Positions 8,360 to 17,645 of a DNA stretch of 64,000 bases are shown here, one piece after another (within the stretch, counting starts at the first letter, position 1; the number at the start of each line of letters is the position of its first letter). Source of the stretch: Streptomyces sp. WMMB303 (GTDB lineage Bacteria; Actinomycetota; Actinomycetes; Streptomycetales; Streptomycetaceae); the NCBI RefSeq assembly GCF_029351045.1, contig NZ_JARKIN010000001.1:989001-1053000 (forward strand), written 5' to 3'. The translations under genes were made by a program, and so were the position numbers. The notes under the pieces were generated by a model. It did not search any database, had not been told where the DNA came from, and saw nothing but the letters and a program-made list of their open reading frames with translations.

Positions 8360-9589
8360 TCAGCGGCCGGCCCGGCGCTTGTTCCAGACGTCGAACCCGA
8401 CCGCGGCCAGCAGCACCAGCCCCTTGATGACCTGCTGGTAGTCGGTGCCGATCCCGACCAGGGACATGCCGTTGTTGAGCACGCCGAGGACGAGTCCGCC
8501 GATGACCGCGCCCACCACGGTACCGACGCCGCCGCTCATGGAGGCGCCGCCGATGAAGGACGCGGCGATGGCCTCCAGTTCGAAGTTGAGGCCGGCCTGC
8601 GGGGTGCCGGAGTTGAGCCGGGCGGCGTAGACGCACCCGGCCAGCGCGGCGAGGACGCCCATGTTGACGAAGACGAGGAAGGTGACGCGCTGGTCCTTGA
8701 CGCCGGAGAGTTTGGCGGCGGCCTTGTTTCCGCCGAGCGCGTAGACGTGCCGGCCGACGACGGCGTTGCGCATCACGTAGCCGAGCCCGATCAGCAGCGC
8801 GCACATCACCAGCATCACCACGGGCACCCCGTGGAAGCTGGCGAGCGTCAGGGTGAAGGCGAGCACGGCGGCGACCAGGGCCACGCACTTGGCGACCCAC
8901 AGCGTGGTGGGCAGCACCTCCAGCTCGTACCGCAGTTGCCGCCTGCGGTCGCGCCGCTCGCGCAGCAGCAGCAGGACGATGGCGATCAGCCCGATCACCA
9001 GCGTGGGGTTGTGGTACTGGGTGTAGGGGCCCATCTCCGGGATGAAGCCCTTGGCGAGGTTCTGGAAGCCGGTGGGGAAGGGCGAGAGGGACTGGCCGCC
9101 CAGCACGATCTGGGTCAGTCCGCGGAAGAGCAGCATCCCGGCGAGCGTCACGATGAAGGAGGGGATGCCGACATAGGCGATGAAGAATCCCTGCCACGCC
9201 CCGGCGACGGCGCCGATCAGCAGCGAAAGGATCAGCGCCGGAACCCACGGCATGCCGTGCTCGACCATCATCACCGCGGCCATGGCGCCGACGAAGGCCA
9301 CCAGCGAGCCGACGGAGAGGTCGATGTGACCGGCGATGATGACGATCATCATGCCCATGGCCAGGATGAGGATGTAGCCGTTCTGCTGGATCAGGTTGGA
9401 GACGTTGTTCGGCAGCAGCAGCGTGCCGTCCGTCCATATCTGGAACAGCACGATGATGAAGACGAGCGCCGTGAGCATGCCGTACTGCCGCATGTGGCCG
9501 CGTACGTTCTCCAACAGCAGGGAAGCCGCCGACCGGGCGGTCCCCTGCGCGGAGGGCGGGGCGTCGGTGGGTTCGGTCGTGGTGGTCAT
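8360..9589 (-). CDS. mmsB: Sugar ABC transporter permease (MmsB/GguB type)
   Basis: A 409-residue integral membrane protein with about ten hydrophobic segments. It carries the ribose/xylose-permease hallmarks MGMMIVIIAGHIDLSVGSLV and GGASMSGGVGTVVGAVIGG. A charged loop with RERRDRRRQLRYELE near mid-protein is typical of the multiple-monosaccharide (ChvE-GguAB, XylH-like) subgroup. It is the last gene of the operon that starts at 15514, 8 bp after the ATPase stop codon. It forms the membrane channel for the adjacent ATPase and lipoprotein. Confidence 0.92.
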   Translation of the reverse strand: MTTTTEPTDAPPSAQGTARSAASLLLENVRGHMRQYGMLTALVFIIVLFQIWTDGTLLLPNNVSNLIQQNGYILILAMGMMIVIIAGHIDLSVGSLVAFVGAMAAVMMVEHGMPWVPALILSLLIGAVAGAWQGFFIAYVGIPSFIVTLAGMLLFRGLTQIVLGGQSLSPFPTGFQNLAKGFIPEMGPYTQYHNPTLVIGLIAIVLLLLRERRDRRRQLRYELEVLPTTLWVAKCVALVAAVLAFTLTLASFHGVPVVMLVMCALLIGLGYVMRNAVVGRHVYALGGNKAAAKLSGVKDQRVTFLVFVNMGVLAALAGCVYAARLNSGTPQAGLNFELEAIAASFIGGASMSGGVGTVVGAVIGGLVLGVLNNGMSLVGIGTDYQQVIKGLVLLAAVGFDVWNKRRAGR

Positions 9590-9597
9590 GGCGGGCC

Positions 9598-11178
9598 TCA
9601 GCTTCTGTTCCGGGTCATGTGGCGCATCAGGACCTCCTGGGTGGCGTCCGCGCGGGCGACCTCGGCCGTGAGCCGGCCCTCGGCCATGGTGTAGACGCGG
9701 TCGCACATCCCCAGCAGTTCGGGCAGCTCGGAGGAGATGAAGAGCACCGCCTTGCCCTGCGCGGCGAGTTCGTCGATGACGGTGTAGATCTCGTACTTGG
9801 CGCCCACGTCGATCCCCCGGGTCGGCTCGTCGAGGATCAGCACCTCGGGGTCGGCGTGGATCCACTTGCCGAGCACGACCTTCTGCTGGTTGCCGCCGGA
9901 GAGCCGGCCGACCTGCTCGTGCACGGTGGGCGCCTTGATGTTCATGGAGGTGCGGTAGCGCTCCGCGACGGAACTCTCGCGGTGCTCGTCGACCACACCG
10001 TGCCGGGCCAGCCCGCTCAACGAGGCCAGCGAGATGTTGCGGTTGATGGTGTCGATGAGGTTGAGGCCGTACTGCTTGCGGTCCTCGGTGACATACGCCA
10101 GGCCCGCACCGATCGCGGCGGGGACGGTCCTGGTGCGCACCTCGCGGCCGTCGATCCGCACCGTGCCGGACTCGTAGCGCCCGTAGGAGCGGCCGAAGAC
10201 GGACATCGCCAGCTCGGTTCGGCCCGCGCCCATCAGCCCGGCCAGCCCGACGATCTCACCGCGGCGCACCGTCAGCGACACATCGTCGACGACCTTGCGC
10301 TGCTGGTCGACGGGGTGCCGCACGGTCCACCCGGACACCTCCAGCGCGGTGCTGTGCTCGCCGCGGTACCGGGTGCGGTCCGGGAAACGGTGGTCGAGAT
10401 CGCGGCCGACCATGCCCCGGATGATGCGGTCCTCGGACAGTTCCGGGGCGTCGCCCGGGTGCGCCCGGACCGGAAGCGTCTCGATCGTACGGCCGTCGCG
10501 CAGGATGGTGACGGTGTCGGCGATCCGGCGGATCTCGCCCAGCTTGTGCGAGATGACGATGCTGGCGATGCCCTGCTCGCGCAGCTCCCGGATGAGGGCG
10601 AGCAGGGTGGCGCTGTCCTCGTCGTTGAGCGCGGCGGTGGGCTCGTCCAGGATGAGCAGCTCCACCTGCTTGGACAGCGCCTTGGCGATCTCGACCAGTT
10701 GCTGCTTGCCGACGCCGAGATCGGCGACGGGGGTCTGCGGGTTCTCCCGCAGACCCACTCGGCGCAGCAGTCCGGCCGCCTGCCGCATGGTGGCGCCCCA
10801 GTCCACGAACCCGCGCCCGGCGCGCTGCTCGTTGCCGAGGAAGATGTTCTCGGCGATGGACAGGAACGGCACCAGCGCCAGCTCCTGGTGGATGATGACG
10901 ATGCCGCACTGCTCGCTGGCGCGGACGTCCTTGAAGGCGACCGGCTCGCCCCGGAAGCTGATCCGGCCCTGGTAGCTGCCGTGCGGGTGGACCCCGCTGA
11001 GCACCTTCATCAGCGTCGACTTGCCCGCACCGTTCTCCCCGCAGACGGCGTGGATCTCCCCGGGGCGCACGGTCAGGTTGACCTCGCTGAGTGCCGTGAC
11101 GCCGGGGAAGGTCTTGGTGATCCCCCGCATCTCCAGGACCGGGCGTCCCTGCCCGGTGTCACCGTCGGCCGCGCTCAC
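9598..11178 (-). CDS. mmsA: Sugar ABC transporter ATP-binding protein, duplicated domains (MmsA/GguA type)
   Basis: A 526-residue tandem ATPase of the RbsA/XylG class. The first domain has Walker [10 protein letters not shown] (residues 47-55), a variant signature LGVGKQQ and Walker B LLILDEPT. The second has the degenerate P-loop GLMGAGRTE, signature LSGGNQQK and Walker B VLILDEPT. The GTG start overlaps the lipoprotein stop as GTGA. It energises import of the sugar bound by the ChvE-like protein. Confidence 0.93.
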   Translation of the reverse strand: MSAADGDTGQGRPVLEMRGITKTFPGVTALSEVNLTVRPGEIHAVCGENGAGKSTLMKVLSGVHPHGSYQGRISFRGEPVAFKDVRASEQCGIVIIHQELALVPFLSIAENIFLGNEQRAGRGFVDWGATMRQAAGLLRRVGLRENPQTPVADLGVGKQQLVEIAKALSKQVELLILDEPTAALNDEDSATLLALIRELREQGIASIVISHKLGEIRRIADTVTILRDGRTIETLPVRAHPGDAPELSEDRIIRGMVGRDLDHRFPDRTRYRGEHSTALEVSGWTVRHPVDQQRKVVDDVSLTVRRGEIVGLAGLMGAGRTELAMSVFGRSYGRYESGTVRIDGREVRTRTVPAAIGAGLAYVTEDRKQYGLNLIDTINRNISLASLSGLARHGVVDEHRESSVAERYRTSMNIKAPTVHEQVGRLSGGNQQKVVLGKWIHADPEVLILDEPTRGIDVGAKYEIYTVIDELAAQGKAVLFISSELPELLGMCDRVYTMAEGRLTAEVARADATQEVLMRHMTRNRS

Positions 11179-12299
11179 TTGAGCTGCCCCTCGGTGAAGT
11201 AGCCCTCGTCGACCAGGAGCTGGGTGTTCGACTTGTCGACGGAGACCGGTTTGAGCAGGTAGGCGGGCACGACCTTCTTGCCGTTGTCGTAGTCGGTGGT
11301 GTTGTTGACCTCGACCTTCTTGTCGTTGAGCAGCGCGTCGCCCATCCGCACGGCCTGCTTGGCCAGCTTGCGGGTGTCCTTGAAGACGGTCTGGGTCTGC
11401 TCCCCGGCCACGATGGACTTCACCGAGGCCAGCTCGGCGTCCTGACCGGTGACCACGGGCAGCGGATGGCGTTTGCTGCCGTAGCCGGCGCTCTTGAGCG
11501 CGGAGATGATGCCGATGGAGATGCCGTCGTAGGGCGAGAGGACCGCGTCCACGTCGGTGCTGCCGTAGTTCTTGCTGATCAGGTCGTCCATCCGCTTCTG
11601 CGCTTTTCCGCCGTCCCAGCGCAGGGTGGTCGCCTGGTTCATCTTCGTCTGCTTGCTGCGCACCACCAGTTGTCCGGTCTTCAGGAAGGGCCGCAGTTTC
11701 TTCAGCGCGCCGTTCCAGAAGTACTTGGTGTTGTTGTCGTCCGGGGAGCCGGCGAACAGCTCGATGGTGTAGTGCTCGTCGGCGTCCTCGTCCGGTTTCT
11801 CCAGTCCGAGCCGGTCGAGAATGTACTGGCCCTGGAGTTCGCCGACGCGCTCGTTGTCGAAGGACGCGTAGTAGTCGACGTTCTTCGTGCCGAGGATGAG
11901 CCGGTCGTAGGAGATGACCGGGATGTGGGCGTCGGCGGCCCGCCTGAGGACGTTGGTGAGTGCCGAGCCGTCGATGGCGGCGACGACCAGCAGCCGGTGG
12001 CCCTTGGTGATCATGTTCTCGATCTGGGCGACCTGGTTCTCGACCTTGTCGTCCCCGTACTGCAGGTCGGTCTTGTACCCGGCCTTGCGGAACTGCTCGG
12101 CCATGTTCCTGCCGTCGGCTATCCACCGCTCGGACGACTTGGTGGGCATGGCCAGGCCGATCGTGCCGCCCTTGCCCTTGTCCGGCTGGTAGCGGCTGCC
12201 GCCGCGCGCTTCCTGGCCGCAGGAGGCCAGTGCGGCGACGAGCGTGGCGGCCAGTACCGCGGAGACGGCGGTACGGCGTCTGCGGGTGCGCATCGTCAT
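11175..12299 (-). CDS. chvE: ChvE-like sugar-binding lipoprotein
   Basis: A 374-residue periplasmic-binding-protein-type sugar receptor (type I fold) with a lipoprotein signal: a basic start, a hydrophobic core and the lipobox LASC near residue 27. Conserved segments include [16 protein letters not shown] and the [20 protein letters not shown] motif seen in ChvE/XylF relatives. The ATG at 12299 overlaps the previous stop as ATGA; a second ATG at 12293 is better spaced from the GAAGGGA Shine-Dalgarno. Family members bind aldoses such as galactose, arabinose, xylose or glucose. Confidence 0.9.
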   Translation of the reverse strand: MTMRTRRRRTAVSAVLAATLVAALASCGQEARGGSRYQPDKGKGGTIGLAMPTKSSERWIADGRNMAEQFRKAGYKTDLQYGDDKVENQVAQIENMITKGHRLLVVAAIDGSALTNVLRRAADAHIPVISYDRLILGTKNVDYYASFDNERVGELQGQYILDRLGLEKPDEDADEHYTIELFAGSPDDNNTKYFWNGALKKLRPFLKTGQLVVRSKQTKMNQATTLRWDGGKAQKRMDDLISKNYGSTDVDAVLSPYDGISIGIISALKSAGYGSKRHPLPVVTGQDAELASVKSIVAGEQTQTVFKDTRKLAKQAVRMGDALLNDKKVEVNNTTDYDNGKKVVPAYLLKPVSVDKSNTQLLVDEGYFTEGQLK

Positions 12300-13270
12300 T
12301 TCCCTTCGGACTCGGTGTGTGCGAAGCGGTGCAGTGGGCCCGGCAGCCGGGCGCCGAGCGGGGACATCCCGTCCTCGGCGCCGTGCCGGGCCAGCAGGTC
12401 CAGGGCGAGCCGGCCGCGGCGCACCCGCTCGCGCGCCGTGTCCAGCACGGCAGCGCGCAGCTGCCGCCCGGAGGGGTAGACGCCGGGCGCCTTGGCCAGC
12501 CCGAACTTCAGATAGAGCGGGGCGCCGCGCCGGATGAGCTCGGCCAGTTCGTACATCCGCACATAGCCGCCGAGGTCGTCGGGAGCCTCGATGTACATGT
12601 CCATGGGCGCCGCGCTGACCCGCCGGATCTCGGTGAGGTGGTCGGGCGTCAGATCGCTGGGCACATTCAGCGAGTCGGCACCGAGCCGCTCGTAGACCGC
12701 GTACGAGGCGGGATTGACCGGCCCGATCAGCGCGGAGACCTTCAGCGTGGTACCGGCGGGCAGGATGCCGGCGGCGCGGGCCCGGTGCAGCGTCCACAAC
12801 ACCCCCTCGTCGGCGACGAGCAGGCAGCGCACCCCCAGCCCGGTGGCGCGCACCGCGTCCTCCACGCACCCGGCGAGTGCGCTGTGGCCGCGGGCCCGCA
12901 GCCCTGCGCCGCCGGAATCGGTACGGGTGGCGGCTCCGGTGTCCCAGGTGCCGCGCGGGCCGGTGAACAGGCACAGCTCGATATCCCGTTCGGCGCACGC
13001 CTGGACCATCTCGGTGATCTCGGCGTCGGTGAGCATCCAGATGCCGCTGCCCTGGCTGATGCGGTGCAGCGGCACCTCGAGCCGGGCCGACTCGGCCAGG
13101 ACGACGGCCAGCGCCTCGGGTCCCTCGCAGGAGGGCACCTCGGTGCGCCAGCGGCCGCCGTCGGGGAAGGCGTGCGGGGAGGTGTCGGCGGGTTCGGGCG
13201 GGGAAGGGGGCAGTTCCAGGGCGGTGAGGGCGGGTTCACCCGGCAGCCGGGGTGCGGTGCTGGTGGTCAC
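12296..13270 (-). CDS. U32 peptidase-like TIM-barrel protein
   Basis: A 324-residue soluble protein with a GTG start. Segments such as [19 protein letters not shown] and [20 protein letters not shown], followed by [19 protein letters not shown], resemble the U32-type barrel proteins found in actinobacterial sugar-acid loci. No catalytic motif can be assigned and no proteolysis is implied. It overlaps the lipoprotein start by 4 bp and follows the alcohol dehydrogenase in the same operon, so a catabolic or substrate-handling role is likely but unproven. Confidence 0.65.
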   Translation of the reverse strand: MTTSTAPRLPGEPALTALELPPSPPEPADTSPHAFPDGGRWRTEVPSCEGPEALAVVLAESARLEVPLHRISQGSGIWMLTDAEITEMVQACAERDIELCLFTGPRGTWDTGAATRTDSGGAGLRARGHSALAGCVEDAVRATGLGVRCLLVADEGVLWTLHRARAAGILPAGTTLKVSALIGPVNPASYAVYERLGADSLNVPSDLTPDHLTEIRRVSAAPMDMYIEAPDDLGGYVRMYELAELIRRGAPLYLKFGLAKAPGVYPSGRQLRAAVLDTARERVRRGRLALDLLARHGAEDGMSPLGARLPGPLHRFAHTESEGK

Positions 13271-13316
13271 GGGGCTCCTTCGGTACGGGGCGGGTGGCCG
13301 TGCGGGAGTGCGGGCG

Positions 13317-14351
13317 TCAGGGGCGCAGCAGCACCTTGCCCACCGCGGGATCGCCGTCGGCCACGAGGGCGACGGCCTGCTCGAACTCCGTCACCGGCAG
13401 CCGGTGGGTGACCAGCGGCAGCGGATCCAGCAGTCCGCGGGCGAAGGCGCGCACCGCGTGCGCCCAGGCGGCGGGCGGGGCGCCGAAGACGGTGTCCACC
13501 CGCAACGCGCCCAGGACGAGGGCGGCGGGGTCGAGTTCCGCAGCGCCGGCGGGCGGGATACCGGTGAGCACCAGCCGTCCGCCGCGCCGCAGCAGCCCGG
13601 CCGCCTGCCGGGCGGCACCGGGCACCCCCGCCGCCTCGACCACGGTGTCGTAGCCGCCGAGCCCCGCGGTCTCCCGGTGGTGCCGGTAGCCGGTGGCGCC
13701 GAACCCGGCTGCGAGCTCCGCGCGCCCGGGGCGGGCACCGGTCACCAGCAACTCCGCGGGCGAGCCGGCGGCCAGCAGCCGGACCGCGAGCATCCCCAGG
13801 GTGCCGTCCCCGACGACGGCCACCCGGTCCCCGGCGCGGACGCGGGCACGCAGCGCGGCGGCCGCTGCGCAGGCGGCGGGTTCCAGGAGGGCCGCCGCGG
13901 TCAGATCGGCGTCGTCCGGCAGCGGGTGCAGCAGCCGGGCCGGGAGGGTGAGGGTGGGAGCCATGGCGCCGGGCTCGGTGAAGCCGGTCTCGGCGTACCC
14001 GGCGGTGCACAGCGTGGTCTCACCGGTGCGGCAGCGGTCGCACAGCTGGCAGTTGCGGAACCCCTCCCCCACCACCTTGCGGCCCACCAGTTCGCCGGGC
14101 ACCCCGTCGCCGACCGCCTCGACGGTGCCCGACCACTCGTGACCGGGCGTCACCGGATAGCGCGCGTACGGCGCGGGGCGGTTGCCCTGGTGCAGCTCGC
14201 GGTCGCTGCCGCAGATCCCGGCGGCGTGCACGCGGACCTGTGCCTCGCCGGGGCCGGGCGGCCGCGGGGTGTGCGGGACGAGGCGGACGGTGCCGGGGGC
14301 CTCCAGGACGACGGCGCGGCCGTCGACGGCTCCGGTGGTCGCGGCGGTCAC
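13317..14351 (-). CDS. Zinc-dependent alcohol/polyol dehydrogenase (MDR family)
   Basis: A 344-residue medium-chain dehydrogenase. The catalytic zinc site is shown by AAGICGSDRELHQGN and GHEWSGTV. The structural zinc cysteines are reduced to the cluster NCQLCDRCRTGETTLC, and the nucleotide fold contains VAVVGDGTLGMLAVRLLAAG. The GTG start overlaps the enolase-family gene by GTGA. In context it is a good candidate for the sugar dehydrogenase that makes the lactone substrate of the SMP-30 protein. Confidence 0.9.
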   Translation of the reverse strand: MTAATTGAVDGRAVVLEAPGTVRLVPHTPRPPGPGEAQVRVHAAGICGSDRELHQGNRPAPYARYPVTPGHEWSGTVEAVGDGVPGELVGRKVVGEGFRNCQLCDRCRTGETTLCTAGYAETGFTEPGAMAPTLTLPARLLHPLPDDADLTAAALLEPAACAAAAALRARVRAGDRVAVVGDGTLGMLAVRLLAAGSPAELLVTGARPGRAELAAGFGATGYRHHRETAGLGGYDTVVEAAGVPGAARQAAGLLRRGGRLVLTGIPPAGAAELDPAALVLGALRVDTVFGAPPAAWAHAVRAFARGLLDPLPLVTHRLPVTEFEQAVALVADGDPAVGKVLLRP

Positions 14352-15514
14352 CGGCCGGCGCCGCTCGGGTCGCGGGTCTCCCAGCCCTCGGCCCACAGGT
14401 CGAAGTGGGCGCGCTGCTGGGGGAACTCCGCTGCGGCGTCGGTGTCCAGCTCCACGCCCAGGCCCGGTTCCCGGGAGAGCGGGAAGCAGCCGGTCGCGGG
14501 GTCCACCTCGGGCGCGCCCCTGACCACCTTCCTGATCTCGGCGTCGGCGAAGTCGTTGAAGTGTTCCAGCACCTTGAAGTTGGGCGTGGCGAAGCCGACC
14601 TGGAGGCTGGCGGCGGTCAGCACCGGGCCGCCGACGTTGTGCGGCGCCACCAGCGTGTAGTGGGTCTCGGCCGTGGCCGCCAGCTTGCGGGTCTCGCCGA
14701 TGCCGCCGAGGTGTCCGAGGTCGGGCTGGACGATGTCGGCGGCCTGGCTCTCGAACAGCTCCCGGAACTCGATCCGGTCGTGGATGCGTTCGCCCGTCGC
14801 CACCGGCATGTCCACCTTGTCCGCGACCTTAGCGAGCGCCTTGAGGTTCTCGGGTGGCACCGGCTCCTCCAGCCACGCGGGCCGGAACGGCGCCATCTCG
14901 CGGGCGAGTCGGACGGCGGTGGCGGGCGCGAACCGGCCGTGCATCTCCAGCATGAGTTCCGCCTCGGGGCCGATGGCGTCACGCACCGCCTCGATGAGCG
15001 AGACGGCGTACCGCGTCTCGGCGTACGAGAGTTCCAGGTGGCCGGTGCCGAACGGATCGATTTTCAGGGCGCGGTAGCCGCGCGCCATGACGTCCCGGGC
15101 CGCCCGGTGGTAGGCGTCGGGTGTGCGTTCGGTGGTGTACCAGCCGTTGGCGTACGCGGGGACGGCCTCGGTGAGGTTCCCGCCCAGCAGTTGCCACACG
15201 GGCACGCCGAGTGCCTTGCCCTTGATGTCCCAGCAGGCGGTCTCCACGCAGGCGATGCCGGACATCACGATCTCGCCGGCGCGCCCGTAGTCCCCGTATT
15301 TCATCCGCCGGACCAGGTCCTCCGTGCGGAAGGGGTCGGAGCCGGCGATGTGGTTGACCTCGGCCTCCCGCAGATAGCCGAGCAGGGCTTCGGTACGGCC
15401 CAGCATCCGGGTCTCGCCGACCCCGGTGAGTCCTTCGTCGGTGTGGACCTGGACATAGGTCAGGTTCCGCCAAGGCGTCCCGACCACGTGGGTACTGATA
15501 CCGGTGATGCGCAC
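14348..15514 (-). CDS. Mandelate racemase/muconate lactonizing enzyme family sugar-acid dehydratase
   Basis: A 388-residue enolase-superfamily protein. The N-terminal capping domain is followed by a barrel with acidic metal ligands (LMLEMHGRF, WLEEPVPPENL, VATGERIHDR), a lysine in ALKIDPFG and a candidate Asp-His dyad in QPDLGHLGG and APHNVGGP. The GTG at 15512-15514 was preferred because CAGGAG lies 8 nt upstream and longer starts would read through the operator. As first gene of the seven-cistron-like operon it probably dehydrates the aldonic acid. The exact acid (galactonate, fuconate, xylonate or other) cannot be read from sequence alone. Confidence 0.9.
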   Translation of the reverse strand: MRITGISTHVVGTPWRNLTYVQVHTDEGLTGVGETRMLGRTEALLGYLREAEVNHIAGSDPFRTEDLVRRMKYGDYGRAGEIVMSGIACVETACWDIKGKALGVPVWQLLGGNLTEAVPAYANGWYTTERTPDAYHRAARDVMARGYRALKIDPFGTGHLELSYAETRYAVSLIEAVRDAIGPEAELMLEMHGRFAPATAVRLAREMAPFRPAWLEEPVPPENLKALAKVADKVDMPVATGERIHDRIEFRELFESQAADIVQPDLGHLGGIGETRKLAATAETHYTLVAPHNVGGPVLTAASLQVGFATPNFKVLEHFNDFADAEIRKVVRGAPEVDPATGCFPLSREPGLGVELDTDAAAEFPQQRAHFDLWAEGWETRDPSGAGR

Positions 15515-15543
15515 GAGAGCCGCTCCTGAGGTCGTCCGCCATG

Positions 15544-15576
15544 TTCGAGATTTCGACACATGTTCGAAATAGCGAT
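15544..15576. promoter_or_regulatory. Two tandem IclR-type operators before the sugar-acid operon
   Basis: TTCGAGATTTCGAC (15544-15557) matches the site before the IclR gene. A degenerate copy, TTCGAAATAGCGAT (15563-15576), starts 19 bp later, about two helical turns. ATTTCGA (15550-15556) and TCGAAAT (15564-15570) also form a dyad across the pair. The sites are 30-62 bp before the first start codon, where they could block the promoter. Confidence 0.7.
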
Positions 15577-15724
15577 GTGACACTAAGGAGGGCTCAGAGG
15601 GGTGTCAATGGCCGGAACGAGCCTTTCTGCGCGATCTGCTGAGCGGGCGTGATCGGCTCTGTTTTTTGCTGTGCGGAGTCCCCCGTGCGCGCGGTCAGGG
15701 GCGCGGGGTGGCGCGGGGTGAGGG

Positions 15725-16105
15725 TCAGGGACGCGGGGTGATACTGCTGTGCACCCGGTAGCGCGGCGGATCCTGCCCAGCGCGCGGCGGACACAGCCGG
15801 ACGGCGACCGGCCCCGCGAAGCTGAAGCGCCGCTCGGCGGCGTGCCGCCGCACCTCGGACGCGAGCCGCTCACCGACCGGTTCTGCCTGGCCGGCCAGCC
15901 GCGCGTAGCTCTCGGAGGGCAGTTCCAGCTCGAAGACGTTGGGCACCACCGTGCGGCCCCGGCCCACGATGACCGCCTTCGCCTCGCACTCGCGGCGCAG
16001 CACCTCCAGCACCTCGACCTGCTCCTCGGCGCCGCGCACGAACAGCCGCCACAAGGAGTCGGAGAAGCGCTCCATTCTGCTCTCGACTTCACGGAAGAAC
16101 GTCAT
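15725..16105 (-). CDS. DUF3662 domain protein (FhaA-type N-terminal domain only)
   Basis: A 126-residue protein matching the N-terminal domain of actinobacterial FhaA proteins: MERFSDSLWRLF, VLRRECEAKAVIVGRGRTVV and PNVFELELPSESY. The usual linker and C-terminal FHA domain are missing, and the protein ends in a short tail without homology that I recognise. It could be a stand-alone version or a truncated paralog. The ATG at 16103-16105 directly precedes the conserved domain. Function is unknown; FhaA proteins bind kinase-pathway partners. Confidence 0.75.
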   Translation of the reverse strand: MTFFREVESRMERFSDSLWRLFVRGAEEQVEVLEVLRRECEAKAVIVGRGRTVVPNVFELELPSESYARLAGQAEPVGERLASEVRRHAAERRFSFAGPVAVRLCPPRAGQDPPRYRVHSSITPRP

Positions 16106-16408
16106 CGCTGCCCGATTCCCTCTTCGCGCCCGAGCATGTTCCCCCGATCAGGTGGCCCGGGGCAGCTTGAAAGGAACGCGCGTGCGAGCCGGGCGGCATC
16201 CGGCGGCGCGCCGGTCCCCGCGACCCGTCCGGGATGCACCGCGCCGTCCGCTTCCGCCTCGCCGCGGGGCCGGCCCCGGCGCCGCGCAATCAGGCGGACA
16301 GACCGGCGGCCCGCCCCATCCCGCGGGATCGGACGGGCCGCCCCCTGTTCCGGACGAGCGCGACGCGCTCGGAACCGGGCCGACCCGGGCCGGGCCGGGC
16401 CGGGCGGC
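16106..16408. other. Intergenic stretch without a gene
   Basis: About 300 bp between two minus-strand genes. It contains GC-rich runs (repeated GGGCC at 16385-16410) and the hairpin listed separately at 16305-16342. No coding region or convincing promoter is visible. Confidence 0.6.
16305..16342 (-). terminator. Terminator hairpin after the VOC/DUF2795 operon
   Basis: GGCGGCCCG (16305-16313) pairs perfectly with CGGGCCGCC (16334-16342), and the loop contains the 12-bp palindrome ATCCCGCGGGAT (16318-16329). It sits 67 bp beyond the DUF2795 stop codon. Confidence 0.6.
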
Positions 16409-16804
16409 TCAGCCGCGGCGCGACTCGGTGTGCAGACCGAGCGCCTGGGCCAGCTCCTGCACGTTGGTGAAGCGGGCGTCGGCGGGAAGCCCCGCGGCCA
16501 TGTCCACAAGCCGGTCCGGGGCGTGCTCGGCACGCAGCGCGTCCAGCACCTCCGCGCGCCCGGTCGGGTACAGGTGCCGTCCCAGGTACTGGGCGATCTC
16601 CGAGCGCAGCTCGACATCGCGGGGCGTCATCCCGGCAGGGGTGCCGCCGGTCCGCAGGGCCTGCGGGTCCCGGAAGGGCTCGGGCTGGTCCTCGCCCGAG
16701 GGCTCCATCTCCCGCCCTTCCTCGCGGTTGGAACGCAGGTCGCCGTGGAGCCGCTTCTTGGCCTCGTCGTCCTGGATCGGTCCGTTCTTGTCGTTCTCCT
16801 GCAT
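16409..16804 (-). CDS. DUF2795 domain-containing protein
   Basis: A 131-residue protein with a disordered charged N-terminus (residues 1-60) and a C-terminal DUF2795-like helical domain (about 65-125: ELRSEIAQYLGRHLYPTGRA, FTNVQELAQALG). The Shine-Dalgarno AAGGAG precedes the ATG at 16802-16804. It starts 10 bp after the VOC gene, so the two form an operon. DUF2795 proteins are small, abundant in actinobacteria and of unknown function. Confidence 0.82.
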   Translation of the reverse strand: MQENDKNGPIQDDEAKKRLHGDLRSNREEGREMEPSGEDQPEPFRDPQALRTGGTPAGMTPRDVELRSEIAQYLGRHLYPTGRAEVLDALRAEHAPDRLVDMAAGLPADARFTNVQELAQALGLHTESRRG

Positions 16805-16814
16805 GGTGTGCTCC

Positions 16815-17579
16815 TTACACGCTGAGCAGACAGAAGGAGGCTCCCTTGGGATCACGGAGCGTCGCGGTCCGCCCCAGGGGGCCGACCCGGGGCGGGGTGG
16901 CGACGGCGCCGCCTTCCCGTTCCGCGGCACTCAGCGCCGCGTCCAGGTCGGGTACCCGGAAGTACGGCTCCCATCGCGCCCGGATACCCGGATCCGGCGG
17001 CGCCTCCGGCGCGCCGCCGCGCAGCCCGGCCACCGCGGCGCCGTCGACCCGCACGACGATTTCGTCGTACTGCTCCTCGTAGGTGACCCCGTGGCTCGGG
17101 TCGGCCATCCAGTCGAAGATCTCGCCGTAGAAGACGGCGGCGGCGAAGGCGTCGGAAGTGTGCAACTGAAGCCAGGCGGGCGCGGGACCGGAGCCCACCC
17201 ACCAGGAGGCGGGCCCGTCGCCCTGCCACAGGCCGAACGGCGCGCCCCACCGGTCGGCCGCGATGACGGCACGGCCGCCTCCGGCGCGCAGCGGGCCGAC
17301 CGCGACGGTCGCTCCCCGCTCGGCGATGCGTTCGGCGACCACGTCGGCGTCCTCGACCTGGAAGTAGACGGTCCAGCGCTCGGCCTCCGGGCCGGCCCCG
17401 GGGCCGAGCTGGTTGATCCCGGCGACCGGCTGACCGGCCACCGTGGCGATCCGCCGGTCGGGGCCCGCGTCCGAGGTGACGAACGTCCAGCTCAGCACCG
17501 GTCCGTAGAACTCCTCGGCGGCCCGTTGATCCGGGGTCATCAGACTCACCCAGCAGGGCACTCCGCCGACCGCAGCCAT
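16815..17579 (-). CDS. VOC family protein (glyoxalase/bleomycin-resistance fold, two modules)
   Basis: A 254-residue protein with two vicinal-oxygen-chelate modules (about residues 5-120 and 130-252), each starting with a W/L...S segment and an AAxFYG(P/E) helix: AAEEFYGPVLSW and AAAVFYGEIFDW. It resembles actinobacterial Cfp30B-type proteins rather than a defined glyoxalase. The start MAAVGGVPCWVSLMTPD was chosen over a longer in-frame opening because the domain begins there. An inverted repeat at 17626-17645 lies upstream. The substrate is unknown. Confidence 0.87.
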   Translation of the reverse strand: MAAVGGVPCWVSLMTPDQRAAEEFYGPVLSWTFVTSDAGPDRRIATVAGQPVAGINQLGPGAGPEAERWTVYFQVEDADVVAERIAERGATVAVGPLRAGGGRAVIAADRWGAPFGLWQGDGPASWWVGSGPAPAWLQLHTSDAFAAAVFYGEIFDWMADPSHGVTYEEQYDEIVVRVDGAAVAGLRGGAPEAPPDPGIRARWEPYFRVPDLDAALSAAEREGGAVATPPRVGPLGRTATLRDPKGASFCLLSV

Positions 17580-17625
17580 GTGTCCGCCTTCCCGCCGCGT
17601 GGGGCATCGGGTGTGCTCCACTCAG

Positions 17626-17645
17626 GGTACATTCGGCTATGTACC
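17626..17645. promoter_or_regulatory. Inverted repeat upstream of the VOC gene
   Basis: GGTACAT (17626-17632) and ATGTACC (17639-17645) are perfect 7-bp arms around a 6-bp spacer, 47-66 bp before the VOC start. The layout suits a dimeric repressor site. No regulator gene is adjacent. Confidence 0.45.

Noticed and set aside
8231..9694. A 487-codon plus-strand frame rich in His, Asp, Gln and Glu
   Set aside because: It is antisense to the permease gene, whose membrane segments give the reverse-complement amino-acid bias seen here.
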